This document shows, piece after piece, positions 12,987 through 22,048 of a DNA stretch of 64,000 nucleotides. How positions within the stretch are numbered: the first letter of the stretch is position 1; each line of letters opens with the position of its first letter. The notes beneath the pieces are model-generated. The model saw nothing but the letters and a program-made list of their open reading frames with translations. It made no database searches and was not told where the DNA came from. Position numbers and translations under genes: made by a program. The DNA comes from Corallococcus coralloides DSM 2259 (GTDB taxonomy: Bacteria; Myxococcota; Myxococcia; Myxococcales; Myxococcaceae), in NCBI RefSeq assembly GCF_000255295.1, contig NC_017030.1:2418001-2482000 (forward strand), read 5' to 3'.

Positions 12987-14693
12987 GTGGCTCCCCGCGC
13001 GCGAATCCTGTCCTACTCCCTGGTGCTGGTGATGGCCGCGGCCTGCGGGCCGTGCGGCTTCCAGCCCGAGCCGGGCGTGAAGGTGGTGGTGCCGGCGATG
13101 CCCACCACGCTCGACTGGAGCCATTCGGATCCGCAGAGCTGGGTGAACTACCCGGTGATGCTGGCCACGCAGAAGGGGCTCACCACGTTGGGGGCGGACC
13201 ACTCGGTCCAGCCGGGCCTGGCGGAGCGGTGGGAGCGTGAAGCGGACGCGGCCGGGCATGAGGTCTACACGTTCCACCTGCGTGAGGATGTGACGTGGTC
13301 GGACGGCTCTCCCGTCATGGCGCGCGACTTCGTCTTCGGGTGGCACCGGGCGCTCCTGGGCCGCGAGCGCGGCGAGATGGCGGATCTCCAGGGCGCGGAG
13401 GAGGTGCTCGCGCTGCTGGAGCGCGGGGCGCCGGAGGCGGAGGTGACGGCGGCGCTGTCGCGGGTCGGGGTGGAGGCGGTGGATGCGCGGACGCTGCGGG
13501 TGACGCTGGTGCGGCCCCGGAGCTACTTCCTGGCGCGGCTCGCGAACGTGTACCTGTTCTTTCCCGCGCCTTCGGCGGACCTGGAGGGGAAGTCGGACGA
13601 AGCGGTGCGCGACTACTTCGACCGGCCTCGCGACGGGCGCCCGCTGGCGGTGGGGCCTTACCGGGTCGAGCGGTGGGACCGCGCGGGGGAGCGCGTGCGG
13701 CTGGTCTACAACCCGCGCAGTGCGTTCCCTCCGCCGATGGGCCCTGGAGAGACGCCAGCGCCGGTGCTGACGCTGATGAAGTCGGAGATCGGTCCTGCGC
13801 TGTATGAGCGGGGCCGGGTGGACTTCGTGTTCGTGGACAGCGCGGCGGCGCTGCGCGGGATGAAGGCGGCGGACCTGAAGCGGGAGCCGCTGTTGTCCAC
13901 GTACTTCCTGGCCTTCAACACGGAGCGTCCGCCGTTGGACCGGCCGGAGGTGCGCCGGGCGCTGGCTCGGGCGTTGGACCGGGAGGCGCTGCTCGCAGGG
14001 CTGTTGCCGGCCGCGCGTGCGACGAACGTGTTGCTGCCGCCGGAGTTGCCGGATGCGGCGACGCCGGAGCAGGCGGCCCGGCTGCCTCGCTATGAGCCGG
14101 AGCGGGCGAAGGCGGAACTGGCGGGGGGGAAGGGGGTGGACCGGCCGCTGCGGCTGGTGGTGAAGGCGGGGGATTCGTTCGTGCCGGAGGAGGCGCTGGC
14201 GGAGCGCATCGCGGCGCAGCTCGCGAAGGTGGGCGTGCAGGTGGTGGTGGATTCGCGGTCGGACTACTCCGCGGAGGTGGCGCGCAGGACGCCGCAGGGA
14301 CCGCGTGCGTATGACCTGTACCTGCGGCGGTTGGGCGCGGACTACGCGCACCCGAACACGTTCTTCACGCTGTTCGAGCGGCAGGGCAACCACCAGACGG
14401 GTTGGGAGACGCAGGGCGGCGGCGAGCCGATGCGCCGCTTCGAGCAGCTGCTGGAGGAGGCGGACGGTGACCCCGACCCCGTGCACGCGCGCGAGCTGTA
14501 CGCGAAGGCCCAGGAGGTGCTGGTAGGGGAGGAGGCCGTCATCGCGCCGCTGTACCACCCGGACCGCTACTTCCGGGCACGGGCGCGGCTGCACGGCCTG
14601 GACGTGGATCCGTTCAACTTCCTCGCGTTGCGCGCGCTGCGGCTGGGGCCGGATGAAACGCCCTCGGCCCGTGCGGAAGGGCAGGGGCCCTAG
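12987..14693 (+). CDS. Peptide ABC transporter substrate-binding lipoprotein (SBP family 5)
   Basis: 568 residues from a GTG at 12987; an upstream ATG in frame at 12882 would start inside the lon terminator. The lipoprotein signal has lipobox MAAAC (Cys20). The mature part follows the OppA/DppA pattern: TLDW near the start, [27 protein letters not shown], then [10 protein letters not shown], and the C-lobe with [20 protein letters not shown]. It should capture oligopeptides in the periplasm for the permeases encoded at 15147 and 16028. A 453-bp gap with two palindromic repeats separates it from them, unusual for such an operon. No ATPase genes are seen nearby. Confidence 0.88.
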   Translation: MAPRARILSYSLVLVMAAACGPCGFQPEPGVKVVVPAMPTTLDWSHSDPQSWVNYPVMLATQKGLTTLGADHSVQPGLAERWEREADAAGHEVYTFHLREDVTWSDGSPVMARDFVFGWHRALLGRERGEMADLQGAEEVLALLERGAPEAEVTAALSRVGVEAVDARTLRVTLVRPRSYFLARLANVYLFFPAPSADLEGKSDEAVRDYFDRPRDGRPLAVGPYRVERWDRAGERVRLVYNPRSAFPPPMGPGETPAPVLTLMKSEIGPALYERGRVDFVFVDSAAALRGMKAADLKREPLLSTYFLAFNTERPPLDRPEVRRALARALDREALLAGLLPAARATNVLLPPELPDAATPEQAARLPRYEPERAKAELAGGKGVDRPLRLVVKAGDSFVPEEALAERIAAQLAKVGVQVVVDSRSDYSAEVARRTPQGPRAYDLYLRRLGADYAHPNTFFTLFERQGNHQTGWETQGGGEPMRRFEQLLEEADGDPDPVHARELYAKAQEVLVGEEAVIAPLYHPDRYFRARARLHGLDVDPFNFLALRALRLGPDETPSARAEGQGP

Positions 14694-14962
14694 AACATGG
14701 ACCCCGTGATGCGAGATGTGGCGCCGAGCTTCGAGGGCCCGTTGCGTGCGTGCCGCGAGCGTGTTGTGGCACCGCGTCCCGCGCAGCATCGGTGCGCACG
14801 CTTGGGCGCGATGGCATCAGGTCCCTGGCGCGTGGGCATGACGGGCCGGGCCTCCTTGGGCCAGTCGTGCACGCGTGGCGCGGGGCCGCTCGTAGTGGGA
14901 AGGGGGCAGGGGGGCTACGCCGCCGGAGACCTACGGTGTCCACCTCCCGCCCGACATGGTCC

Positions 14963-15060
14963 AAACCTGTCCGACAGTCGGACAGGTTTCCACTGCTCGG
15001 CTGGCGCGGAGCGGTTGGGCTGGTTCCGCTGCGCCAACGTGTCCGACTGTCGGACAGGTT
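14963..15060. repeat. Two copies of the CTGTC-type palindromic repeat in a 453-bp intergenic gap
   Basis: Copies lie at 14963-14989 and 15036-15060, 73 bp apart. The first is a near-perfect inverted repeat: AAACCTGTC at the left, GACAGGTTT at the right, centre CGACAGTCG. The second has centre CGACTGTCG. Motif and spacing match the 17-copy array at 54609-55732. They lie between the binding-protein gene and the first permease gene. I see no gene in the rest of 14694-15146. Confidence 0.85.
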
Positions 15061-15146
15061 TGTGCGGCATGCCGTTGCCGGGGGCGCCCTGCCACGTTCC
15101 CACCTTCTCATCACGTGGACAGCCGTCGTATCCGAGGGCCTAGCGC

Positions 15147-16031
15147 ATGCGCCTCATCGCGACGCGCCTCGTGCGCCAGCTCGTGCTCGTGCCGGTGGTG
15201 GCGGTGGCCTCGTACTTCCTCATGGCCGCGCTGCCGCTCACCACGGAGAGCGACAACAAACGGCAGGTGTCTCCGGAGCTGGCGGCTTCGTATCAGCGCG
15301 ACCTGGGCATCGGTGAACCGCTCGGGTTCATGCGGCCCTGGGAGAAGCTCTTCGCCGGGGAGCGCCTGGGCACCAGCGCACAGGGCATCACCGGCGATGA
15401 GCTGCTCCAGAAACTCTCCGGCAGCGTGGGCGTGGGCCTCGTCGCGCTTCCCCTCGCGCTTGCCTGGGCCGTGGGCTTCGCGCTCCTTCGCACCCGTTGG
15501 CGGCGGGGACGCTTCGCCGTGCTCGGGGACGTGCTCCCCGCCATCGCGTTCGGGACGCCCGTGTTCATCCCCGCGCTGCTCCTGGCCCCCGCAGTGGTGG
15601 AGCGCGGACACCTGCTGCCGGAGCTGTGCGCGGCGGTCGTCATCGCCATCTGGCCGGGGACCTTCCTGGGCACGCTCGTGGGGGATGCCCTGGAGACGGA
15701 GCTGTCCCGCGACTACGTGCGCACCGCGCTCAGCAAGGGCCTGGACTCCGGCACCGTGCTGCGCCGCCATGTCCTCCCCAATGTGTGGCCCGCGCTCCTG
15801 GACGCCGTGACGCCCGTCGCCACCGCGCTGCTCGCGGGCTCGTTCGCCGCGGAGCGCGTCTTCGGCCTGCCGTACTTCGGTCAGCTCTACGTGCTCGCCG
15901 TGCTCAACAAGCAGGTCGCCGTCGTCGTCGTGTCCACCACCACCTTCGCCACCGTGCTCGTCGTCGTGAGCCTCACCGTGGAGCTCTTGCGCATGCTCGT
16001 GGATCCCCGCGCCCGGGAGGCCCGCGCTTGA
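15147..16031 (+). CDS. Peptide ABC transporter permease, OppB/DppB-like
   Basis: 294 residues, with five to six predicted membrane segments. The first follows the start (LVLVPVVAVASYFLMAALPL). The EAA loop that contacts the ATPase is visible as YVRTALSKGLDSGTVLRRH followed by LPN. The loop between the first two segments (GIGEPLGFMRPWEKLF) fits OppB family members. Paired with the next gene to form the inner-membrane channel of a peptide importer. The sequence is divergent, so substrate class is uncertain. Confidence 0.83.
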   Translation: MRLIATRLVRQLVLVPVVAVASYFLMAALPLTTESDNKRQVSPELAASYQRDLGIGEPLGFMRPWEKLFAGERLGTSAQGITGDELLQKLSGSVGVGLVALPLALAWAVGFALLRTRWRRGRFAVLGDVLPAIAFGTPVFIPALLLAPAVVERGHLLPELCAAVVIAIWPGTFLGTLVGDALETELSRDYVRTALSKGLDSGTVLRRHVLPNVWPALLDAVTPVATALLAGSFAAERVFGLPYFGQLYVLAVLNKQVAVVVVSTTTFATVLVVVSLTVELLRMLVDPRAREARA

Positions 16032-16840
16032 GCCGCATCCCGCTGCGCGCCTGGGTGGGGCTGGTCCTCCTCGTGGGCCTGGGGGCCTTGAGCCTCGTGG
16101 CCGGCCGCCTGTTCCCCGAAGCCCTCGCGAACACCTGTCCGCTCGGCTGGGACCTGAACCGCCCGGACCGGAGCGTGTGCGTGCTGGCCTTCGGCGGCCT
16201 GTGGGTGTCGCTGGCCATCGGGCTCGCGGCCGGCGCGCTGTCCACCGTGCTGGGGCTGGCCGTCGCGGCGCTCGCGCGGCTGTCCGGCGGGGTGACGGAG
16301 CAGGTGCTCCTGCGCGCGGTGGACGCCGTGTTCGCCCTCCCGGATGTCCTCGTGGTGATGGTGCTCCAGCTCGCGGGCCAGTCCCTGATGGACGCGGGCA
16401 TGGGCGGTGGCCTGGGGCCCTTTGGCTTGATGGTGACGTCCCTGGCCCTTGTGGGCTGGGCCGGCCCCGCGCGCATGTTCCGCGACCGCCTGGCCACGCT
16501 GGAGGGCCAGGAGTACGTGGCCGCGGCTCGGGCCCTGGGCGGCGGGGGTGTGCACATCCTTCGCGTCCATCTGTGGCCGCTGTTGCGCCCCTTCGTGCTG
16601 GCCGTGTTCCTGAGCCGCCTGCCGAGCGCCATCCTCACCGAGTCCACGGTGAGCTTCTTCGGCATCGCCCGCATGGAGCCCATGTCCCTGGGCCGCTACC
16701 TGGGCACGTCCTACGCCGCGCTCATCTACGAGGGCGGCGGCCGCGTGGTGATTCCCGCCTGGGGACTGCTCGTGCTGCTGGTGCTTGGCGCCTCGCTCGC
16801 TTCCCAGGCGTTGGGGGGAGGTACCCGTCGCGAAGTGTGA
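16028..16840 (+). CDS. Peptide ABC transporter permease, OppC/DppC-like
   Basis: 270 residues from a TTG at 16028 that overlaps the upstream stop (TTGA), a translational-coupling arrangement. About six membrane segments. The EAA motif reads YVAAARALGGGGVHILRVHL, typical of OppC. The N-terminal region has a periplasmic insert with two Cys (NTCPLGWDLNRPDRSVC). Partner of the upstream permease. The ATP-binding subunits OppD/OppF are not encoded in the window, so the transporter must use ATPases from elsewhere. Confidence 0.82.
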   Translation: MSRIPLRAWVGLVLLVGLGALSLVAGRLFPEALANTCPLGWDLNRPDRSVCVLAFGGLWVSLAIGLAAGALSTVLGLAVAALARLSGGVTEQVLLRAVDAVFALPDVLVVMVLQLAGQSLMDAGMGGGLGPFGLMVTSLALVGWAGPARMFRDRLATLEGQEYVAAARALGGGGVHILRVHLWPLLRPFVLAVFLSRLPSAILTESTVSFFGIARMEPMSLGRYLGTSYAALIYEGGGRVVIPAWGLLVLLVLGASLASQALGGGTRREV

Positions 16841-16905
16841 GGAATGCCGCACATTGGGGCAAAGGTTTCACACGGACGGAAACCCTTTGCCCTCAGGTGA
16901 ACACC

Positions 16906-17355
16906 ATGTCCCTCCCCACGGAAGAAATCCCCCTCTCGCCTGCCCGTGATGAGCGTCCGCGTGATGACGGCCTGCGCAAGGAGACCGTCAGGGGTTCGGT
17001 GCTGGTGGTGGAAGACGACGCCGCGCACCGCGAGCTCCTGGTGGAGCTGGTGAGCACCTGGGGCTACGACGCCATGCCCGTGGGCAGCGCCGAGGAGGCC
17101 GAGTTCGCCGTGCGCAACAAGCGCATGGACGCCGCCATCGTGGACGTGTTCCTCCCCGGCCGCAGCGGCACCACGCTCATGTCCAAGCTGCGCGAGAAGT
17201 TCCCGCAGGCGGTGCTCATCGGCGTGAGCGCCATGAGCGACGCGGCCACCGCTCGCAAGTGCAAGGGCCTGGGCGCGGACCTCTTCATCGGCAAGCCGTT
17301 GGATCCGGAGAAGCTGGCCAAGGCGCTGAAGTCCAAGCACCAGAGCTGGCACTGA
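16906..17355 (+). CDS. Stand-alone response regulator receiver protein
   Basis: 149 residues: an N-terminal tail of about 28 residues, then a single receiver domain. Conserved residues are visible: the acidic pair in VVEDDAAHR, the phospho-acceptor Asp in AIVDVFLPGRSG, the Ser in IGVSAMSD and the Lys in IGKPLDPEKL. No output domain is fused, so it must signal by protein contact or phosphotransfer. No histidine kinase is adjacent. Orphan receivers are common in myxobacteria. Confidence 0.9.
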   Translation: MSLPTEEIPLSPARDERPRDDGLRKETVRGSVLVVEDDAAHRELLVELVSTWGYDAMPVGSAEEAEFAVRNKRMDAAIVDVFLPGRSGTTLMSKLREKFPQAVLIGVSAMSDAATARKCKGLGADLFIGKPLDPEKLAKALKSKHQSWH

Positions 17356-17403
17356 AGTCAGCAGGGGAGCGGGTTCCGGTTGCACACCCCCGCCGGACGC
17401 CCG

Positions 17404-17961
17404 ATGCTCCCTGGCGTGAAGAACCTCGCCTCCGGCTTCCTGCTGGCCATGCCCCAGCTTGGAGACCCGAACTTCTACCGGTCGGTCATCCTGATGATCG
17501 AACACGGGGAGACGGGCTCCATGGGGCTCGTCGTGAACCGGGGAGCGCCCCTGACGCTCGGTGAGCTGGCGCGCGGTCAGTCGATGGACATCTCGACGGA
17601 CCGCGTGTCGCAGCCGGTGTTCGTGGGCGGCCCGGTGGAGCCCCAGCGGGGCTTCGTCCTGCATGACGATGAATCCGTCGCGGAGAAGCACTCCGTCCTG
17701 CCGGGCCTCTACCTGAGCGTCACGCTGGACGCGCTGGGGCCTCTCTTGCAGCGGACGAGTCCGCGCGTGCGCTTCTGCCTGGGGTACGCGGGCTGGGGCC
17801 CCAAGCAGCTGGAGAATGAAATCGCCGCGGGCTCGTGGCTGTACGCCGATGCCACCGCGGACGCGGTGCTGGGACAGGACCCGGCGAAGTTGTGGGATGC
17901 CACCCTGCGCGGACTGGGCGTGGACCCGGCCATGCTGGTGATGGGAAAGGGGATGAACTGA
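17404..17961 (+). CDS. YqgE/AlgH family protein
   Basis: 185 residues from ATG 17404 (a TTG at 17380 is also possible). The family signature is clear: LLAMPQLGDPNFYRSVILM, then GSMGLVVNRG, FVGGPVEPQRGFVLH and FCLGYAGWGPKQLENEI. The molecular function of YqgE/AlgH proteins is not settled. The stop overlaps the next start (TGATG), and the gene forms a tight operon with bolA and a CGFS glutaredoxin, linking it by context to iron-sulfur or redox homeostasis. Confidence 0.92.
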   Translation: MLPGVKNLASGFLLAMPQLGDPNFYRSVILMIEHGETGSMGLVVNRGAPLTLGELARGQSMDISTDRVSQPVFVGGPVEPQRGFVLHDDESVAEKHSVLPGLYLSVTLDALGPLLQRTSPRVRFCLGYAGWGPKQLENEIAAGSWLYADATADAVLGQDPAKLWDATLRGLGVDPAMLVMGKGMN

Positions 17962-18218
17962 TGCTCGACGCCGAGACGCTTCGCCGTTACCTCCTGGACG
18001 CCCTGCCGGGCTCGGAGGTGGAGTTGAACGACACCACGGGGACGGGAGACCACTTCGAGGCGCGCGTCATCTCCCCCGCCTTCACCGGCAAGTCGATGGT
18101 GGAACAGCACCAGCTGGTGTACGCGCCGCTGCAGCAGTGGCTGAAGTCGGGCGAACTGCACGCGCTGGCGCTCAAGACCTATTCGCCCGAGCAGTGGAAG
18201 AAGCTCGGGCCCCGCTGA
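17961..18218 (+). CDS. BolA family protein
   Basis: 85 residues, normal for BolA. It has the acidic start with an LRRYLLDALPGSEVEL-type helix-strand, the GDHFEARVISPAF core and the invariant His in VEQHQLVYAPLQ. BolA proteins pair with CGFS monothiol glutaredoxins to hold a [2Fe-2S] cluster and traffic Fe-S units. The next gene encodes exactly such a glutaredoxin. The start overlaps the yqgE-like stop by one base. Confidence 0.93.
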   Translation: MLDAETLRRYLLDALPGSEVELNDTTGTGDHFEARVISPAFTGKSMVEQHQLVYAPLQQWLKSGELHALALKTYSPEQWKKLGPR

Positions 18219-18235
18219 AGAAGGAGCAACGATTC

Positions 18236-18553
18236 ATGGATCCGACCCTCAAGGCCCAGTTCGACGAGACGGTGAAGTCGCACCCCATCGTCCTCTTCAT
18301 GAAGGGCAACGCCCTGTTCCCCCAGTGCGGCTTCTCCGCGCGCGCGCTCCAGCTGCTCCAGCCGCTGGGCCCGGTGCACACCGTTGACGTGCTGGCGGAC
18401 CCCAACGTGCGCCAGGGCATCAAGGACTACTCCAACTGGCCCACCATTCCGCAGGTCTACATCCACGGGAAGTTCGTGGGTGGCTCCGACATCCTGATGG
18501 AGCTGGCCGAGCGCGGCGAGCTGCAGGACCTGGTCGCCGCCGGCGGCAAGTAG
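18236..18553 (+). CDS. grxD: Monothiol glutaredoxin (Grx4 type, CGFS)
   Basis: 105 residues from ATG 18236, preceded by AAGGAG. The active-site motif is CGFS (Cys31), followed by a WPTIPQVYIHGKFVGGSDI glutathione-binding segment. CGFS glutaredoxins coordinate bridging [2Fe-2S] clusters with glutathione and work with BolA, encoded 17 bp upstream. Together with yqgE this is a compact three-gene operon. Confidence 0.95.
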   Translation: MDPTLKAQFDETVKSHPIVLFMKGNALFPQCGFSARALQLLQPLGPVHTVDVLADPNVRQGIKDYSNWPTIPQVYIHGKFVGGSDILMELAERGELQDLVAAGGK

Positions 18554-18646
18554 GCGTTTCAAGAGGGAGCGGGGCCGGGGGGAAGACCCGGGCCCCGTCC
18601 CCCGCGTAGACTGGGCGGCGGTCGCCAAGAGGGGTTGAAAGCCGCC

Positions 18647-20029
18647 GTGCTCACCGTCACACCGCCTGAGTCGAAGCCGCAGGACGCGTCCAACGAAGCG
18701 CCCGGAGTGCCGGTCGAGGGGGGCCCCCTTCCTCCCGGCGCGAACGTCGTGGTGGCCACGCCCGGCGCCGCGGTCGCGGATCCGGACGACCTGGTCAGCA
18801 CGGAGAAGACGCCCACGCTGGTGGACCGCGTGCAGGCCTTCCGCGCGAAGTACGAGAAGCAGGAGATGGCCCTCTTCTTCTTCGCGGGCTTTCTCTACGA
18901 CGTCCTCACGCTGAGCCCCATCGACGATGCGCTCACGGAGGTGCAGAACTTCGTCTACCTGGCCATCCTCGCGGGCCTGCTGGTGCTGGAGCAGCGCTAC
19001 GCCGAAGGCGTGGAGCCGCCGAAGCTGCTGGTCAAGGTATGGCGCTTCCGCGAGGACGCGCTGCACTTCTTCATGGGCAGCCTGCTGAGCGCGTTCACGC
19101 TGTTCCTCTTCAAGAGCTCGTCGGGCTTCACGCCGCTCCTGTTCATGGCGGGCATGTTCGGGCTGCTGGTGGCCAACGAGCTGCCGCGCTTCCGTCAGCT
19201 GGGCCCCGTCATCCGCGTGGCCGTCTTCAGCCTGTGCGTGACGCTGTACTTCGCGTCGCTGCTGCCGGTGCTCTTTGGGCGGGTGGGGTGGTGGATCTTC
19301 ACGCTGTCCGTCGTGCTGGGCTGCGGGAGCATCTATGGGCTGCTTCGCGTGCTCAAGCGGTGGCGCCCGGATGAGAAGGCGCTGCTGCGCACGGTGGCGG
19401 TGCCCGGCTTCGGCGCGCAGGCGGTGCTGCTCGGGTGCTACTTCGTGGGCGTGATTCCGCCGGTGCCCCTGGCGGTGCAATACAGCGGCATCTACCACCA
19501 GGTGAAGCGCGTCTCCCCGGGCGTGTATCACCTGACGTCGGAGGCGCAGCCCTGGTGGAAGGTCTGGACGGCGTTCCACCACGGCGACCAGGACTTCATG
19601 GTGCGGCCGGGCGAGCAGCCCGTGTACTTCTTCCGCATCTTCGCGCCCAAGGGCTTCGAGCCGTACCGCGTGCGCGTGCGCTGGTACTTCGACCATCCGG
19701 AGAAGGGCTGGACGGCGCTGGGCAAGGGCTTCCTCGCCTCGGTGAGCAGCAACGGCTCGGAGGGTGGCTACCGCTACTACGCGCAGCCGGGCACCACGCC
19801 CAAGCCGGGCGACTGGCGCGTCGTGCTGGAGACGGAGGCCGGGCATGAAATCAACCGCCTGAACTTCACCGTCACCGAGGACACGCGCACCGAACCGCGC
19901 GAGGAGAAGGTGGACGTGTCCGTGCTCAAGGTCACCAGGCCCATCTCGCTGGAGGACTGGCAGAAGCTCCAGCCCGAGCCGGTGGCGGCCGCCGCGGCTC
20001 CGACGCCCGCTACGGCGCCGGCGCCTTGA
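18647..20029 (+). CDS. Multi-spanning membrane protein with C-terminal DUF2914-like domain
   Basis: 460 residues from the GTG at 18647, which has AGAGGGG about 11 nt upstream; a TTG at 18635 is the alternative. The N-terminal 60 residues are polar, followed by about eight hydrophobic segments (about 75-300). The soluble C-terminal domain (about 310-440) contains VWTAFHHGDQDF, RWYFDHPEKGWTALGKGF and GDWRVVLETEAGHEINRLNF, a pattern I associate with DUF2914. Function is unknown; the C-terminal domain probably faces the periplasm. The last 20 nt overlap the convergent rsmE gene. Confidence 0.75.
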   Translation: MLTVTPPESKPQDASNEAPGVPVEGGPLPPGANVVVATPGAAVADPDDLVSTEKTPTLVDRVQAFRAKYEKQEMALFFFAGFLYDVLTLSPIDDALTEVQNFVYLAILAGLLVLEQRYAEGVEPPKLLVKVWRFREDALHFFMGSLLSAFTLFLFKSSSGFTPLLFMAGMFGLLVANELPRFRQLGPVIRVAVFSLCVTLYFASLLPVLFGRVGWWIFTLSVVLGCGSIYGLLRVLKRWRPDEKALLRTVAVPGFGAQAVLLGCYFVGVIPPVPLAVQYSGIYHQVKRVSPGVYHLTSEAQPWWKVWTAFHHGDQDFMVRPGEQPVYFFRIFAPKGFEPYRVRVRWYFDHPEKGWTALGKGFLASVSSNGSEGGYRYYAQPGTTPKPGDWRVVLETEAGHEINRLNFTVTEDTRTEPREEKVDVSVLKVTRPISLEDWQKLQPEPVAAAAAPTPATAPAP

Positions 20030-20762
20030 GCAGCGTCACCTGACCCAGCAGCACCGGCACCGCCGTCTCCACGCGCAGGATGCGGGGGCCCAGCGAGAAG
20101 GGCAGGAAGCCGTGGGCTTCCAGCAGCTGGGCCTCGAAGGGAACCCAGCCTCCGTCCGGGCCAATGGCGAGCACCACCCGCGTGGCGCGCGTGATGTCCC
20201 GGGCCTGGAGGGAGAGGCTGGCGGGCGGGTGGGGGAGCAGGCGCAGCGGCTCCGGGCCGAAGACGGCGTCCAGCTCGTCCTCGACGAAGGGGCGGAAGCG
20301 CTCGCGGATCAGCACCTCCGGCATGCGTGTGTCGCGGGCCTGCTCCAGTCCCTGGAGGAGCAGCTCGCGGACGAAGGCCTCGTTGAGCACCTTGGAGTCG
20401 AAGTAGCTCTTCTCCACGCGGGCCGCGTTCACCAGCACGATGCGGTCCACGCCCAGGGACGCCACGGCGGGCAGGACCTTCTTGAGCGCCTTGGGGCGGG
20501 GGATGGCCAGGAGCAGGTCCACGCCGGCCCTTGGCGGCGGCGGGTCCGTCAGCTCGACGCGCAGGTGGAGCAGGCCGGGGGCGTTCTCCAGCACCTCGCC
20601 CGTGCCGGTGAGGCCGTTGAGGCGGCCCACGCGCAGGGATTCGCCGGGTTCGGCCTTGAGGACCTCACGGGCGTGCTGGGCGCGGCGGCCGGTGAGCCGG
20701 GCGGTGCCGTCCGGCTGGAAGTCCTCGTCGAAGAGCAGGAGCAGGTTCACGGTCCCCTCCAT
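20010..20762 (-). CDS. rsmE: 16S rRNA (uracil1498-N3)-methyltransferase
   Basis: 250 residues. The N-terminal PUA-like domain covers about residues 1-75 (HAREVLKAEPGESLRVG). The SPOUT methyltransferase domain follows, with knot motifs IGPDGGW and LGPRILRVETA, the hallmark of RsmE. It methylates U1498 in the small-subunit rRNA using SAM. Start ATG at 20762. The 3' end overlaps the convergent upstream gene by 20 bp. Confidence 0.94.
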   Translation of the reverse strand: MEGTVNLLLLFDEDFQPDGTARLTGRRAQHAREVLKAEPGESLRVGRLNGLTGTGEVLENAPGLLHLRVELTDPPPPRAGVDLLLAIPRPKALKKVLPAVASLGVDRIVLVNAARVEKSYFDSKVLNEAFVRELLLQGLEQARDTRMPEVLIRERFRPFVEDELDAVFGPEPLRLLPHPPASLSLQARDITRATRVVLAIGPDGGWVPFEAQLLEAHGFLPFSLGPRILRVETAVPVLLGQVTLLKAPAP

Positions 20763-20857
20763 GTAGCCGTTCCCGGGCGGGCAGGGGAGGGGGCGGCCCT
20801 TCGGGGCGGGGGGAGGCTCCCGGCCGCCCGGGGCGGGGCCGTGATAAAGGGCCGGGC

Positions 20858-22042
20858 GTGCGTACCTTCTGCATCAAGTGTCTGCGTCCTGAAAGCGCGT
20901 GCTACTGCGCGCACGTCCCCCAGCTCCAGACGCGCACGCGCGTGGTGTTCCTCCAGCATCCGAGGGAGCGGCGCGTGGCCATTGGCACGGCGCGCATGGC
21001 GCACCTGTCGCTGACCAACTCGGAGCTGCACCGGGGCGTGGACTTCACGGGCCACGCGCGGCTGGAGGAGCTGGCGAAGAACCCCGAGCGCGTCGCGGTG
21101 CTCTTTCCGGGGGAGGACGCCATCACCGTGGAAGAGGCGCAGGCGAACCCGCCAGAGACGCTCATCGTCGTGGACGGCACCTGGCCGCAGGCGAAGAAGG
21201 TGGTGATGCGCAACCCGGTGCTCGCGGCGCTGCCGCGTATCGGCTTCGTGCCCCGCCGCCCGAGCAACTACCGCATCCGCGCGGAGCCGGCGGACCACTG
21301 CGTCTCCACCATCGAGGCGGTGGCGGAGATCCTGGGCCAGCTGGAGGGCAAGCCCGAGTACTTCGACCGCATGCTGGGCGCGTTCGAGTTCATGGTGGAC
21401 ACGCAGCTGGAGCGGCAGGAGACGCGCACGGGGCCCAACCGCCGCCGCATCTACAAGAGCGAGTGGCGCCCGCCGCTGGAGCTGCGCTCGCTGGCGGAGG
21501 CCTCGGACCGGCTGGTCCTCTTCTACGCGGAGGCGAACGCGCACCCGCTGGAGTCGGGCATCCCGCCGGAGCTGGTGCACCTGGTGGCGGTCCGCTACGC
21601 CACGGGCGAGCGCTTCGAGGCGGTCATCGCGCCGGAGCAGCCGCTCGCGCACAGCACGTCGCTGCACGTGGAGCTGCCGGAGGAGGAGCTGCGCGCCGGT
21701 GAGCCGCGTGCCCAGGCGCTGGCCCGCTTCGAGGCGTTCCTGCGCCCGGACGACGAGCTGACGGTGTGGACCACGTTCGCCCTGGATCTGCTGTGGAGCA
21801 GCGGCCTGGCGCGCAGGACCGCGCGCAACGTGCGGCTGGCCACGGCGCGGGCGCTCAAGGGCAAGGCGGGCGGCGTGGAGCAGGCGGTGGGGCTGCTCAA
21901 GTCGCCGGAGGTGGCGGCGTGGGCCCGGGGCCGCGCGGGCCGCCGCATCAGCGCGCTGGAGTCCGTGACGCGCGAGCTGGTGGCGCGTGGCAACGCGACC
22001 GAGCCGCCCGCGAAGCTGCCGCGCACCGGCTCCGAGGGCTGA
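20858..22042 (+). CDS. DTW-domain protein, probable tRNA-uridine aminocarboxypropyltransferase
   Basis: 394 residues, GTG start. The N-terminal zinc-binding cysteines appear in CIKCLRPESACYC. The DTW signature is present as VDGTWPQAKK, then the core RPSNYRIRAEP and CVSTIEAVAEIL. DTW proteins (TapT/TuaA family) transfer the 3-amino-3-carboxypropyl group of SAM to tRNA uridine. That domain needs about 210 residues. The remaining 180 residues (from about residue 215) form an extra C-terminal region I do not recognise. Confidence 0.85.
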   Translation: MRTFCIKCLRPESACYCAHVPQLQTRTRVVFLQHPRERRVAIGTARMAHLSLTNSELHRGVDFTGHARLEELAKNPERVAVLFPGEDAITVEEAQANPPETLIVVDGTWPQAKKVVMRNPVLAALPRIGFVPRRPSNYRIRAEPADHCVSTIEAVAEILGQLEGKPEYFDRMLGAFEFMVDTQLERQETRTGPNRRRIYKSEWRPPLELRSLAEASDRLVLFYAEANAHPLESGIPPELVHLVAVRYATGERFEAVIAPEQPLAHSTSLHVELPEEELRAGEPRAQALARFEAFLRPDDELTVWTTFALDLLWSSGLARRTARNVRLATARALKGKAGGVEQAVGLLKSPEVAAWARGRAGRRISALESVTRELVARGNATEPPAKLPRTGSEG

Positions 22043-22048
22043 AGCCGC

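Noticed and set aside
18571-18596. Terminator hairpin after the glutaredoxin gene
   Set aside because: The stem (GGGGCC/GGCCCC) is plausible, but there is no T-tract and such GC stems are frequent by chance here.
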